Assembly: GCA_035301545.1 (NCBI GenBank)
Contig: DATGUA010000059.1
Span: 1-64,000 of the forward strand
Length of the DNA: 64,000 nucleotides
From: DATGUA01 sp035301545
GTDB lineage: Bacteria > Bacillota > Clostridia > Tissierellales > Tissierellaceae
Direction: 5' to 3'
A model generated the notes under the pieces. The model was not told where the DNA came from. It did no database searches and saw nothing but the letters and a program-made list of their open reading frames with translations. The translations under genes were made by a program, and so were the position numbers. Shown piece after piece: positions 34,986-46,077 of the stretch. Each line of letters begins with the position of its first letter. The stretch's first letter is position 1.

Positions 34986-36101
34986 TTGAATTTAAAAGAT
35001 ATAAGGCTTATTAATTTTAGAAATTATTATAATATAGATTTAGAGTTAAATGAAAAAATCAATATATTTATTGGGAAAAATGCACAGGGTAAAACGAATT
35101 TAATAGAAGCGATATATATGTGTGCAAGTGGAAAATCTTTTAGAACAAATAGAGATAAAGAAATTATTAATTTTAATAAAAAACAAGCTTATATTGGAAC
35201 TAATATAGATTTTGGAAATAATCAAAAATTCTTAGAAATTAAAATGGAAGAGAATAAGCAAAAGAGAATAAGAATAAATAAAACAGAATTAAAAAATTAT
35301 AGGGAATTAAAAGGTGGCTTAAATGTAGTAGTATTTACACCAGAAGACTTAAGAATTATAAAAGATGGACCACAAAAAAGAAGAAGGTTTCTAGATACAG
35401 GTATTTCTCAAGTTAGACCAGTCTATAATTATAATATAAGTAGATATAGAAAGTTATTATCTCAAAGGAATAATATCTTAAGAACAGCAAAATTTAAGCA
35501 AGATAATGATATAAATAATTTATTAGAAGTTTTTGATATACAAATATCTAAAATAGGAACTAGTATTATGAAGGCAAGATATGATTATATTGAAGAATTA
35601 TCTAAGTTCGCCAAAAAAACTCATAATAATATTACAGAAAAAGAAGAAAATTTAAGTTTAAAATATATTTCAAATGTTCCTATAAGTGAAGACAAAGAAA
35701 GTATGGAAAAAGAATATTTAAATCTAACGAAACAGAATATTAGAAGAGATTTAGAATATGGTACAACAGAAATAGGTCCCCATAGGGATGATATTTTTAT
35801 GTCAATTAATAATAAAGATGTAAAGATTTTTGGATCTCAAGGTCAACAAAGAACTGTAATGTTATCATTAATATTATCAGAAGTAGAATTAATAAAAATA
35901 GAAAGAGGAATGTATCCAGTATTACTTTTAGATGATGTTTTTTCAGAACTAGATATAAATAGAAGAAAGTACTTATCAAAATTATTCTACAATATGCAAA
36001 CTTTTATAACACTAACGAACAGTGAGAATATCAAATCTATGGATGAATTCAATAAATCTATATTTTATATTGAAGATGGACAAGTAAAAAGTAAGGAGTA
36101 A
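34986..36101 (+). CDS. recF: DNA replication and repair protein RecF
   Basis: 371-residue SMC-like ATPase that helps load RecA at gaps. N-terminus LKDIRLINFRNYYNID, Walker A GKNAQGKTN (~30-38), GPHRDDI and GSQGQQRTVMLSL (signature), Walker B LLLDDVFSELD. Start TTG 34986 has GAGGGG 9-14 bases upstream; an in-frame GTG at 34977 overlaps that site. The motif order and length are normal. Confidence 0.96.
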   Translation: MNLKDIRLINFRNYYNIDLELNEKINIFIGKNAQGKTNLIEAIYMCASGKSFRTNRDKEIINFNKKQAYIGTNIDFGNNQKFLEIKMEENKQKRIRINKTELKNYRELKGGLNVVVFTPEDLRIIKDGPQKRRRFLDTGISQVRPVYNYNISRYRKLLSQRNNILRTAKFKQDNDINNLLEVFDIQISKIGTSIMKARYDYIEELSKFAKKTHNNITEKEENLSLKYISNVPISEDKESMEKEYLNLTKQNIRRDLEYGTTEIGPHRDDIFMSINNKDVKIFGSQGQQRTVMLSLILSEVELIKIERGMYPVLLLDDVFSELDINRRKYLSKLFYNMQTFITLTNSENIKSMDEFNKSIFYIEDGQVKSKE

Positions 36102-36104
36102 ATT

Positions 36105-38313
<2,209 letters not shown>

Positions 38314-38323
38314 AGGTGTAGTT

Positions 38324-40747
38324 ATGGATAAAGAAAACAATAATCAAATAATTGATATTAATATTGAAAAAGAAATGAAAAAATCATATTTAGATTATGC
38401 TATGAGTGTTATAGTAAGTCGTGCTTTACCTGATGTAAGAGATGGTCTAAAACCTGTTCATAGAAGAATACTTTATTCTATGGATGAATTAGGTATGTAT
38501 CCTAATAAACCCTATAGAAAATCAGCTAGATTAGTGGGAGATGTATTAGGTAAGTATCACCCTCATGGAGATAGTTCAGTATATGATGCTACTGTAAGAT
38601 TAGCTCAAGATTTTAATACAAGATACTTATTAGCAGATGGTCATGGTAACTTTGGTTCTATAGATGGAGATGGAGCTGCAGCTATGCGTTATACTGAAGT
38701 TAGAATGACAGAATTATCTATGGAAATGCTAAGAGATATTAATAAAGAAACAGTAGATTATGGTCTTAACTTTGATGAAACCTTAAAAGAACCAATAGTA
38801 CTACCAAGTAGATTTCCAAATTTAATGGTAAATGGTTCTTCTGGTATAGCTGTTGGTATGGCTACAAACATACCACCTCATAATTTAAATGAAGTTATAG
38901 ATGGTATAGTACTTTTATTAGATGATCCTGAAACTAGTATTGAAGAATTAATGGAAGTAATAGAAGGACCAGATTTTCCAACGGGAGCATTTATACTAGG
39001 TACTAAGGATATAAAATCAGCTTATAAGACAGGTAGAGGAAAGATTAAATTAAGAGCTGTAGCTGAAATAGAAGAGCATACAAGAAATAGAAAGAGGATA
39101 GTAGTATCAGAACTACCTTATCAAGTTAACAAGGCTAAGTTAGTAGAAAAGATTGCAGAGCATGTTAGAAATAAAAAAATAGAAGGTATATCAGATCTAA
39201 GAGATGAATCTGATAGAGATGGTATGAGGATTGTAATTGAACTTAGAAGAGATGCTAATCCTAATATAGTCTTAAATAATTTATATAAACACACACAAAT
39301 GCAGGTAACTTTTGGGGCAATAATGTTAGCATTAGTAGATGGAGAACCTACAATACTAAATTTAAAAGAAATATTAACCCATTATATTGCTCATCAAAAA
39401 GATATAATTACTAGAAGAACTCAATTTGATCTAAATAAGGCTGAAGCTAGGGCTCATATAGTTGAAGGATTAAGGATAGCATTAGATTATATAGATGAAA
39501 TTATAAAAGTTATTAGAGGGTCAGAAAATGATGCAAAGGCTAAGAAAAGTCTAATGGAAAAATTTAGTTTATCTGAAATTCAAGCCCAAGCAATTTTAGA
39601 TATGAGATTAAAACGGTTAACAGGTTTAGAAAGAGATAAATTAGATGCAGAATATGAAAAGTTAATCAAGGAAATAAGTAAGTATAAAGAAATACTATCA
39701 AATGAAAGATTGTTATATAATATAATTAAAGAGGAAATATTAGAAATAAAAGAGAAATATGGAGATAGAAGAAGAACTAGAATAGTACCTTCTTCAGGTG
39801 AGATAGATATAGAAGATATGATAGCAGAAGAAGATACTATTATTACTCTAACTCATTATGGATATATAAAAAGAATGCCTGAAAATACTTATAGAACTCA
39901 AAAAAGAGGTGGAAGGGGAGTAATAGGTCTTACTACTAGAGATGAGGATTTTGTAGAAGATTTATTTATAACTTCCACTCATGATATAATATTATTCTTT
40001 ACTAATAAAGGGAATGTATTTTCCTTAAGAGGATATGAAATTCCTGAAGCAGGAAGACAAGCAAAAGGAATGGCTATTATCAACCTCCTAAATTTAGACG
40101 GTGATGAAAAAATATCAGCTGTTATACCTATTTCATCCTATGATCCAAAATCTAATTTAATTCTCATGACTAAAGAAGGAATTACTAAGAGAACTAAATT
40201 AGATGAATTTAAAAATCTAAGAAAAAATGGTATTATAGCAATTACTCTAAGAGATAATGATGAGTTGATAGCAGTAAAAAAGACTGATGGAAATAATGAG
40301 GTAATATTAGTAACTGAAAAAGGAATTGCTATTAGATTCGAAGAGGAAGATGTACGAACTATGGGTAGAAATGCTATGGGGGTTAAGGCTATCGATTTAA
40401 ATCAAGGTGATAGTGTTGTTGCTATGGATTTAATAGAAGATGATAAATATTTATTAGCTATAACAGAAAATGGGTTTGGGAAAAAGACTAGATTAGAGGA
40501 ATATAGAACCCAAAATAGAGGTGGAAAAGGAATAAGAACCTACAATATTAAAGAGAAAACTGGTGATATAGTTACAGGAAGAGTTATAGGAGATAATGAT
40601 GAAGTAATGATGATAACATTTAATGGAACTATAATCAGATTAAACTCAGAAGATATTTCTACAATGGGTAGAAGTACTCAAGGAGTAACTTTAATGAGGA
40701 TGGTAAATGATACAGTAGTAGCTGTTGCTAAATATATGGAAGAATAA
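38324..40747 (+). CDS. gyrA: DNA gyrase subunit A
   Basis: 807-residue DNA-cutting subunit. The quinolone-resistance region contains HPHGDSSVYDATVRLAQ; the catalytic Tyr lies in AAAMRYTEVRM (~122); a coiled coil covers ~380-480; the C-terminal beta-pinwheel has repeated blades and the GyrA box QKRGGRGVIG (~530), which distinguishes gyrase from ParC. Ten bases after gyrB, same operon. Confidence 0.98.
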   Translation: MDKENNNQIIDINIEKEMKKSYLDYAMSVIVSRALPDVRDGLKPVHRRILYSMDELGMYPNKPYRKSARLVGDVLGKYHPHGDSSVYDATVRLAQDFNTRYLLADGHGNFGSIDGDGAAAMRYTEVRMTELSMEMLRDINKETVDYGLNFDETLKEPIVLPSRFPNLMVNGSSGIAVGMATNIPPHNLNEVIDGIVLLLDDPETSIEELMEVIEGPDFPTGAFILGTKDIKSAYKTGRGKIKLRAVAEIEEHTRNRKRIVVSELPYQVNKAKLVEKIAEHVRNKKIEGISDLRDESDRDGMRIVIELRRDANPNIVLNNLYKHTQMQVTFGAIMLALVDGEPTILNLKEILTHYIAHQKDIITRRTQFDLNKAEARAHIVEGLRIALDYIDEIIKVIRGSENDAKAKKSLMEKFSLSEIQAQAILDMRLKRLTGLERDKLDAEYEKLIKEISKYKEILSNERLLYNIIKEEILEIKEKYGDRRRTRIVPSSGEIDIEDMIAEEDTIITLTHYGYIKRMPENTYRTQKRGGRGVIGLTTRDEDFVEDLFITSTHDIILFFTNKGNVFSLRGYEIPEAGRQAKGMAIINLLNLDGDEKISAVIPISSYDPKSNLILMTKEGITKRTKLDEFKNLRKNGIIAITLRDNDELIAVKKTDGNNEVILVTEKGIAIRFEEEDVRTMGRNAMGVKAIDLNQGDSVVAMDLIEDDKYLLAITENGFGKKTRLEEYRTQNRGGKGIRTYNIKEKTGDIVTGRVIGDNDEVMMITFNGTIIRLNSEDISTMGRSTQGVTLMRMVNDTVVAVAKYMEE

Positions 40748-40752
40748 AATTA

Positions 40753-40790
40753 ACTAGGGAGTCTTCAATAGGACTCCCTAGTCTTTTACT
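40753..40790 (+). terminator. Terminator after gyrA
   Basis: ACTAGGGAGTC / GACTCCCTAGT (40753-40763, 40772-40782) followed by CTTTT. Ends the dnaN-gyrA cluster. Confidence 0.88.
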
Positions 40791-40854
40791 TTACATTATA
40801 AGTCGTTTAATGTAATATTAATATATAACTTGAAGGGATATGGGGGTAAAAATT

Positions 40855-41184
40855 ATGTCTTTAGATATTAATAGAAAGTTTAATGAAAAAGAAGATTTAT
40901 GGAAATTCTCTTTAATAGGGGATTTAGATATTTATACTTCTAATAAATTTAAAGAAGAAGTATCAGAAGCTCTTAAATTTAAACAAAAAGATTTAGAGAT
41001 TGATGGATCAGATTTAGATTACATTGATAGTACTGGATTAGGAGTTTTAATAAGTATATTAAAAATTACTAATGATAGTAAAAATAAAATCTATCTGAAA
41101 AATATACAACCTAATGTGAGAAAGATATTTGATATAACTGAATTGGACAAACAGTTTACTTTTAGAGGTGAAAACAATGGTTAA
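40855..41184 (+). CDS. rsbV: Anti-sigma factor antagonist RsbV (STAS)
   Basis: 109-residue STAS-domain protein. IGDLDIYTSNKFKEEV at the start and DYIDSTGLGVLIS hold the conserved phospho-acceptor Ser next to Thr (~58-60). When unphosphorylated it binds RsbW and frees the sigma factor. ATG 40855 follows GGGGGT; an earlier in-frame ATG (40840) has a weaker site. It overlaps rsbW by 8 bases. Confidence 0.88.
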   Translation: MSLDINRKFNEKEDLWKFSLIGDLDIYTSNKFKEEVSEALKFKQKDLEIDGSDLDYIDSTGLGVLISILKITNDSKNKIYLKNIQPNVRKIFDITELDKQFTFRGENNG

Positions 41185-41542
41185 AGATAGGATAGATTTA
41201 AATATACCTGCTAAACCTGATTATATAAGCCTTGTAAGATTGACAACTTCAGGTATTGGACATAATATGAATTTTAATATTGAAGAAATAGAAGATATAA
41301 AAGTTTGTGTCGGTGAAGCATGTGTTAATGTAATTAATTTAAGTGATATAAATGAAATTTCAATAATTTATATAGTTAAAGAAGATAAACTTACTATTAA
41401 GGTAAATGATATGACTAAAAATATAGATGACAAATTAAATAATTCACAAGAAGCAGAATTAGGATTATTAATTATAAAATCATTAATGGATGAAGTAGGT
41501 TTTACAAAAGATGGAATAGAAATGACTAAATATATTGAATAA
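41177..41542 (+). CDS. rsbW: Anti-sigma factor/serine kinase RsbW
   Basis: 121-residue GHKL kinase that would bind the following sigma factor and phosphorylate RsbV. The N box is GEACVNVIN (~47-55). The expected G1 region reads VNDMTKNID, lacking the Gly of the usual DxGxG/S motif, and the G2 region is AELGLLIIKSL. ATG 41177 has AGAGGTG upstream; the GTG at 41168 lies in that site. The three-gene order rsbV-rsbW-sigB supports the call despite the unusual G1 box. Confidence 0.82.
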   Translation: MVKDRIDLNIPAKPDYISLVRLTTSGIGHNMNFNIEEIEDIKVCVGEACVNVINLSDINEISIIYIVKEDKLTIKVNDMTKNIDDKLNNSQEAELGLLIIKSLMDEVGFTKDGIEMTKYIE

Positions 41543-41555
41543 AGGATGTTAGTCA

Positions 41556-42329
41556 ATGGTAAATAATAAAGATAAATTAAGTAAAGAAGAAATAAAATCT
41601 CTATTTAAAAAATTTAAAGAAACAGAAAGTAAAGATATAAGAGATCAACTTATAGAAAATCATCTTTATATAGCAGAAATATTATCTAAAAAATATTCTA
41701 ATAGAGGAATAGATTATGATGATATTTTTCAAGTTGCATCAGTAGGGTTAATATATGCAGTAGATAGATTTGATGTAGATAAAGGATTTGAATTTTCTAG
41801 CTTTGCAACACCTACTATTATAGGTGAAATAAAGAAACATTTTAGAGATAAAGGTTGGACTATCAGAGTACCTAGAAGGATTCAAGAACTTTCTAAAAAA
41901 ATAAACAATTCTAAGGTTCATTTAAGTCAAACCTTACAAAGATCTCCTACTATAACTGATATAGCAGAACATTTAAATGTTACAGAGGAAGAGATACTAG
42001 AAACGATGGAAGCTAGCAAAGTATATGCCCCTCAATCATTAGATATTACCTTTGATTCTAGTGGAGATGATAAAGATATAAATTTAGCGGATTTAATTGG
42101 AAAAGAAGATCTTTATTTTAATAAAATAGAAAATAGTGATTTTATATTAAAAACTATGGAAGCATTAAATGATGTAGAAAAAGAAATATTAATAGATAGA
42201 TATTTTAATAAAAAAACACAAGTATCTATTGCGGAAAGGTTAGATATTTCGCAAATGACTGTATCTAGGATAGAAAAGAGAGTTATTGAAAAACTAAGAA
42301 AGGAAGCATCAAAAGATATAGCTCTTTAA
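41556..42329 (+). CDS. sigB: Alternative sigma factor, SigB type
   Basis: 257-residue sigma-70 factor of the SigB/SigF/SigG group. Region 2 FEFSSFATPTIIGEIKKHFRDKGW and region 3 IRVPRRIQELSKKI match SigB closely; region 4 has TQVSIAERLDISQMTVSRIEKRVIEKL. With rsbV and rsbW upstream it forms a partner-switching module like the general stress system of Bacillus. SpoIIAA-SpoIIAB-SigF is the main alternative; the VPRRIQEL motif favours SigB. Confidence 0.85.
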   Translation: MVNNKDKLSKEEIKSLFKKFKETESKDIRDQLIENHLYIAEILSKKYSNRGIDYDDIFQVASVGLIYAVDRFDVDKGFEFSSFATPTIIGEIKKHFRDKGWTIRVPRRIQELSKKINNSKVHLSQTLQRSPTITDIAEHLNVTEEEILETMEASKVYAPQSLDITFDSSGDDKDINLADLIGKEDLYFNKIENSDFILKTMEALNDVEKEILIDRYFNKKTQVSIAERLDISQMTVSRIEKRVIEKLRKEASKDIAL

Positions 42330-42369
42330 AATATTAGTAAATAAGGTAGTAAGATAAGGACGGTATAAG

Positions 42370-42765
42370 ATGAAGAAAAAGTTTTCTGAGAAATTATATA
42401 AATTTGCTCACTTACTAGAATTAGTCCTAGCTGTTACTATTGCTATAGGTGTTATAGTAGGACTAGTAGAATTAATAAACCATGTAATAGAGATATACAA
42501 ATCAGAAATGTTAATTTCATATGATGTATTTAAAGATTTTTTATCATATGTTTTAATACTAGTAGTAGGAGTGGAATTTATATTAATGTTATTAACTCAT
42601 TCGCCTGAAGTTACAGCAGAGTTAGTAGTTTTCGTAATAGCTAGGAAAATGTTAATTTGTAGTGATGATATGGTAGATATGGTATTAGGAGCTTTATCTT
42701 TAGCAATTATACTTACTACTTTGAAATTATTAACACATGATTTTAAGAAAAATGGAAAAACTTAA
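42370..42765 (+). CDS. PsiE-like small membrane protein
   Basis: 131-residue membrane protein with four predicted helices (~15-38, ~55-78, ~82-96, ~100-122). GVEFILMLLTHSPEVTAELVVFVIARKMLI resembles the PsiE/phosphate-starvation family, which has a similar helix-helix ARK-type motif. It follows sigB by 40 bases and may belong to the same unit. The function is unknown, and the family link is from pattern only. Confidence 0.6.
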   Translation: MKKKFSEKLYKFAHLLELVLAVTIAIGVIVGLVELINHVIEIYKSEMLISYDVFKDFLSYVLILVVGVEFILMLLTHSPEVTAELVVFVIARKMLICSDDMVDMVLGALSLAIILTTLKLLTHDFKKNGKT

Positions 42766-42802
42766 ATTTTAATAAAATCTATAATTATGGTCATAAGATA
42801 GG

Positions 42803-42833
42803 CCCTCAGCTAATAATATTAATCAGCAGGGGG
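42803..42833 (+). promoter_or_regulatory. Hairpin covering the ykvI-like ribosome binding site
   Basis: CCCT (42803-42806) and GCT (42809-42811) can pair with AGC (42825-42827) and AGGG (42828-42831), burying much of the AGGGGG Shine-Dalgarno of the next gene. Translational control is possible but not shown. Confidence 0.35.
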
Positions 42834-42841
42834 TTAATTTT

Positions 42842-43855
42842 ATGGATAAAAATTGGATAAAAATATCATCTATATATATTGGTACTGTAATTGGAGCTGG
42901 ATTTGCTTCAGGTAGAGAAATAATGAATTTTTTTGGGGTTTATGGCACTAAAGGTATCTGGGGTATATATATTTCAGGTATTTTATTTTCTATAGTAGGG
43001 ATGTTATTACTTTTAAAAATATATAATAATGAAATAGAAAGTTTTGATGCCTTAATTGGAAGAATATTTAATGAGAGAATATCTGCATTTATAGATATAA
43101 TAACTAGTATTTCACTATATACAGGATTTAGTATAATGGTTTCAGGAAGTGGAGCTATATTTAAAGAGCAATTTGGGTTATCTTTTAATTTAGGCATACT
43201 AATTATGACAGTTTGTTCATTTATAGTATTTTTATTTAGTTTAAAAGGATTATCATTTGTTAATTCTATATTAGTGCCTATATTAACTATAGGAATCCTT
43301 TATATATCCATATATATTGCATCTAAAGGTGGTATTAGAGCTATGGATATTTCAGGTAAAAATATAACTGGAAAAGGTAATTTTATAACATCTGCAATAC
43401 TCTATTTTGGATCTAATTGTTTAATTATTATAATAGTATTCTCTTCTTTATTTCCAATGATAAAAAATAAAAAAACTGCAATACTTGGTGGAGTCATAGG
43501 AGGATTAGTCCTCTATATATTAGGTACTGCAATACTTTTTTCTATATTTATGTATTATGATGAAGTTGCTAAATTAGATATTCCTATGTTAAGAATATCT
43601 AATTTTATAGGTGAGGGTTATGGAAAAGTATATGCGATTATCCTATGGATATCTATGTTTACTACAGCACTAGCAAATGGATATGGATTTATAAATAAAT
43701 ATAAAAAAGATAGAAATAAATTTATAATAGCTGCTATATTATGTATTTCTGCTATTCCTTTAGCTAAATTAGGATTTTCTAATCTAGTAAGTATTATATA
43801 TCCAATATTTGGAGTTATAGGAACTATTATGATGTTTTTACTATTAATAAAATAA
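42842..43855 (+). CDS. YkvI-family membrane transporter
   Basis: 337-residue polytopic membrane protein with about ten helices. It starts with IGTVIGAGFASGREIMNFFG, a discontinuous-helix motif typical of YkvI and other LeuT-fold (amino acid-polyamine-cation) transporters; later parts have ILYFGSNCLIIIIVFSSL. The substrate is unknown. AGGGGG precedes the ATG within a possible hairpin. Confidence 0.8.
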   Translation: MDKNWIKISSIYIGTVIGAGFASGREIMNFFGVYGTKGIWGIYISGILFSIVGMLLLLKIYNNEIESFDALIGRIFNERISAFIDIITSISLYTGFSIMVSGSGAIFKEQFGLSFNLGILIMTVCSFIVFLFSLKGLSFVNSILVPILTIGILYISIYIASKGGIRAMDISGKNITGKGNFITSAILYFGSNCLIIIIVFSSLFPMIKNKKTAILGGVIGGLVLYILGTAILFSIFMYYDEVAKLDIPMLRISNFIGEGYGKVYAIILWISMFTTALANGYGFINKYKKDRNKFIIAAILCISAIPLAKLGFSNLVSIIYPIFGVIGTIMMFLLLIK

Positions 43856-43943
43856 ATAGATATGGAAAATAAATAACAATTAATATACAATAAATATATG
43901 GTAATCAAATATAAAAAACTAAGGGAAGAGGAAGGATGAAATT

Positions 43944-44540
43944 ATGAAAAATAAATTAGATGCTAGAGGACTAATGTGTCCTAAACCAGTTATAATGACT
44001 AAGAAAGAATTAGAAAAATTAGACAAAGGAAGTTTAACTACAATTGTAGATAATGAAGCAGCAAAGGAAAATTTATCAAAATTAGCTCAAAGTATGGGTT
44101 ATAAATTTACAGTAGATGAAATATCTAAAGATGAGTTTCATATAACAATAAGTAAAGATAAGACTATAGAAACTGAAAGTGAGGCAAGTACTGAAAATTT
44201 AAAGGATGAAGTTATAATTTTATCACAAAATAAGATGGGGCAGGGAAATGATCAATTAGGAGAAATATTAGTAAAAAGTTTAATGTATACTATATCTGAA
44301 ACTAAGCCATATCCAAGTGCGATTATATTTTATAATACTGGAGTAAAATTAACTTGTGAAGGATCAGAAGTTTTAGATGAATTAATGTTTTTAGAAGAAA
44401 AAGGGGTAGAGATTATTTCTTGTGGTACATGTTTAGATTTCTTTGAAATAGAGGATAAATTAAAAGTAGGAACTATTTCTAATATGTATAGTATATATGA
44501 AAGAATAAGAAAATCTAAATCTAATATAAATATAGGTTAG
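43944..44540 (+). CDS. yedF: Sulfurtransferase-like selenium protein YedF
   Basis: 198-residue two-domain protein. N-terminal TusA-like domain with DARGLMCPKPVIM (CPxP Cys ~12); C-terminal DsrE-like domain with LMYTISETKPYPSAIIFYNTGVKL and the Cys pair ISCGTCLDFF (~160). YedF is found with selenium-using genomes and is thought to handle activated sulfur or selenium. The next gene is DUF3343, its usual partner. GGAAGAGGAAGG lies upstream. Confidence 0.9.
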   Translation: MKNKLDARGLMCPKPVIMTKKELEKLDKGSLTTIVDNEAAKENLSKLAQSMGYKFTVDEISKDEFHITISKDKTIETESEASTENLKDEVIILSQNKMGQGNDQLGEILVKSLMYTISETKPYPSAIIFYNTGVKLTCEGSEVLDELMFLEEKGVEIISCGTCLDFFEIEDKLKVGTISNMYSIYERIRKSKSNINIG

Positions 44541-44548
44541 GTGATAGA

Positions 44549-44815
44549 ATGAGTCAAAGAGAAAATGGATTAATAACATTTGAATCAACTAGTCTAGCAC
44601 TGCAAGGAGAAGCAGTATTTAAGCAAGAGAATATAGATTTTAAGACTATACCAACTCCTAGAGAGGTAAGTCATAGTTGTGGACTAGCATTGTTATTTGA
44701 TTCTGATGATATAGATAAAGTAAAAGATGTAATTGAAAAAGGTAAAATTAATATTGATAGTTTATATAAATTTATTAAATATGAAAATAGGAATAAGGCC
44801 GAAAAAATATTATGA
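44549..44815 (+). CDS. DUF3343 protein, putative Se/S carrier
   Basis: 88-residue protein with ITFESTSLALQGEAVFKQENIDFKTIPTPREVSHSCGLAL, the DUF3343 pattern including the conserved Cys before GLAL. The family is proposed as a selenium or sulfur carrier and often follows yedF. It starts 8 bases after yedF, and its stop overlaps the MscS start as ATGA. Confidence 0.88.
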   Translation: MSQRENGLITFESTSLALQGEAVFKQENIDFKTIPTPREVSHSCGLALLFDSDDIDKVKDVIEKGKINIDSLYKFIKYENRNKAEKIL

Positions 44816-45696
44816 ATATAAGAGAAAGTGTATATATTACTAAAGACTTTGTCGATAATTTATTAAAAAATCAGCAAGGAGATCTAAATATATTAGGAAA
44901 ACTAATAAAAATTATAGTTATATTTTTAATTATTAAGATTGTTGGTAGATTAATAAATAAGATTGTTGATAAAAGTTTAGAGAATAGAAGGAAAACTAAA
45001 TTATTTATAAGTTCAAAAAGGGCTAAAACATTAGGAAATATATTAAAAAAAGTAGCTAATTGGATTTTAACATTTATCTGGATCATAATGACCTTAGATT
45101 TATTTAATATAAACACTACGTCTATATTAGCTACTGCAGGTATAGGAGGATTGGCTATAGGATTTGGAGCCCAATCTTTAGTGCAAGATCTTATAACAGG
45201 TTTTTTTATTCTATTAGAAGATCAATATTCAGTAGGAGATTATGTTCAGATCGAAGATTATAATGGAATAGTAGAAGATTTAGGATTAAGAGTTACTAAG
45301 ATAAGAGATTTTACAGGAGAACTTTATATTATACCTAATGGAAATATTCAAACAGTAACTAATCGAACTAGAGGGATGATGAGAGCAGCAGTTGATGTAT
45401 CTATAGCTTATGAAGAAGATATAGATAATGCTATAAACGTTTTAGAAAAAACTTGTGAGGAAATTAGAAGATCTAGTGATGTTATATTAGAAGGCCCAAC
45501 AGTTGTAGGTGTTGAGAATCTAGGAGAGTATTCTGTAGATATAAGAATAGTAGCACAAACTATAGCTATGGAACAATGGGCAGTAGAAAGAGAAATTAGA
45601 AAAGAAGCTAAAGAAGCTTTAGAAAAGGCAGATATAGAAATTCCTTATCCAAGAACAGTAATAATTGGAGATGATAAAGATGATATTGAAGTATAG
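44812..45696 (+). CDS. mscS: Small-conductance mechanosensitive channel MscS
   Basis: 294-residue membrane channel. Three predicted helices, with the pore helix TSILATAGIGGLAIGFGAQSLVQDLITGFFILLEDQYSVGDYV (Gly/Ala-rich, ~105-145), then the cytoplasmic beta and alpha-beta domains (IPNGNIQTVTNRTRG). It opens under membrane tension to release solutes. The start overlaps DUF3343 by 4 bases and has no clear Shine-Dalgarno, so it probably depends on translational coupling. Confidence 0.93.
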   Translation: MNIRESVYITKDFVDNLLKNQQGDLNILGKLIKIIVIFLIIKIVGRLINKIVDKSLENRRKTKLFISSKRAKTLGNILKKVANWILTFIWIIMTLDLFNINTTSILATAGIGGLAIGFGAQSLVQDLITGFFILLEDQYSVGDYVQIEDYNGIVEDLGLRVTKIRDFTGELYIIPNGNIQTVTNRTRGMMRAAVDVSIAYEEDIDNAINVLEKTCEEIRRSSDVILEGPTVVGVENLGEYSVDIRIVAQTIAMEQWAVEREIRKEAKEALEKADIEIPYPRTVIIGDDKDDIEV

Positions 45697-45901
45697 TGTA
45701 GGAGATATAATTACTTTGAAAAAGGGTCATCCTTGTGGGGAGAATAAATGGAAGGTTCTAAGAACTGGTGTCGATATAAAACTAAAATGTCTAGGATGTG
45801 ATAGACAGATTTGGATGCCTAGAATAGATTTTGAAAAAAGAGTAAGAAAAATACTAGTAGATGATAAATGGATATCAATAATACATCATAAGGGTGACTA
45901 A
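45680..45901 (+). CDS. DUF951 protein
   Basis: 73-residue protein. YSVGDIITLKKGHPCGENKWKVLRTGVDIKLKCLGCDRQIWMPR matches DUF951, with the invariant HPCG and CxGC that suggest metal binding. The function is unknown; it often sits near rpsF or MscS in clostridia. The ATG at 45680 overlaps the end of mscS; GGAGATG within mscS is the likely ribosome site. Confidence 0.88.
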   Translation: MILKYSVGDIITLKKGHPCGENKWKVLRTGVDIKLKCLGCDRQIWMPRIDFEKRVRKILVDDKWISIIHHKGD

Positions 45902-45902
45902 T

Positions 45903-45965
45903 ATGGATAATTTTAAGAGATTACATGAAAAAGACACTATAAATATATATAATTTATCAAAATAG
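45903..45965 (+). other. Possible 20-codon ORF or gene remnant
   Basis: ATG to TAG encoding MDNFKRLHEKDTINIYNLSK, placed one base after DUF951 with GGGTG upstream. It could be a tiny peptide, or the start of a lost gene. I see no family signature, so it is listed only as a possibility. Confidence 0.25.
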
Positions 45966-45987
45966 GTTAAAGTGCTTAAATATACTC

Positions 45988-46016
45988 TTGCTAAGCTAGT
46001 ATTATAATGTTATAAT
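45988..46016 (+). promoter_or_regulatory. Promoter of the rpsF-ssb-rpsR operon
   Basis: TTGCTA (45988-45993), 17-base spacer, TATAAT (46011-46016). A second TATAAT lies at 46003-46008. It fires into the S6:S18 leader. Confidence 0.7.
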
Positions 46017-46025
46017 GGGTAGTAT

Positions 46026-46067
46026 TCCTTGCTCTATATTTGATATAGAGCCGATAGTCCACAAGGA
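46026..46067 (+). promoter_or_regulatory. S6:S18-binding leader of rpsF
   Basis: Outer stem TCCTTG (46026-46031) / CAAGGA (46062-46067) encloses hairpin CTCTATAT / ATATAGAG (46032-46039, 46043-46050) directly followed by the bulged CCG (46051-46053). This is the layout of the known rpsF leader that mimics 16S helix 22 and binds the S6:S18 complex. The outer stem takes in most of the AAGGAGG ribosome site, so binding would shut down translation. Confidence 0.8.
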
Positions 46068-46077
46068 GGTGAATTAA

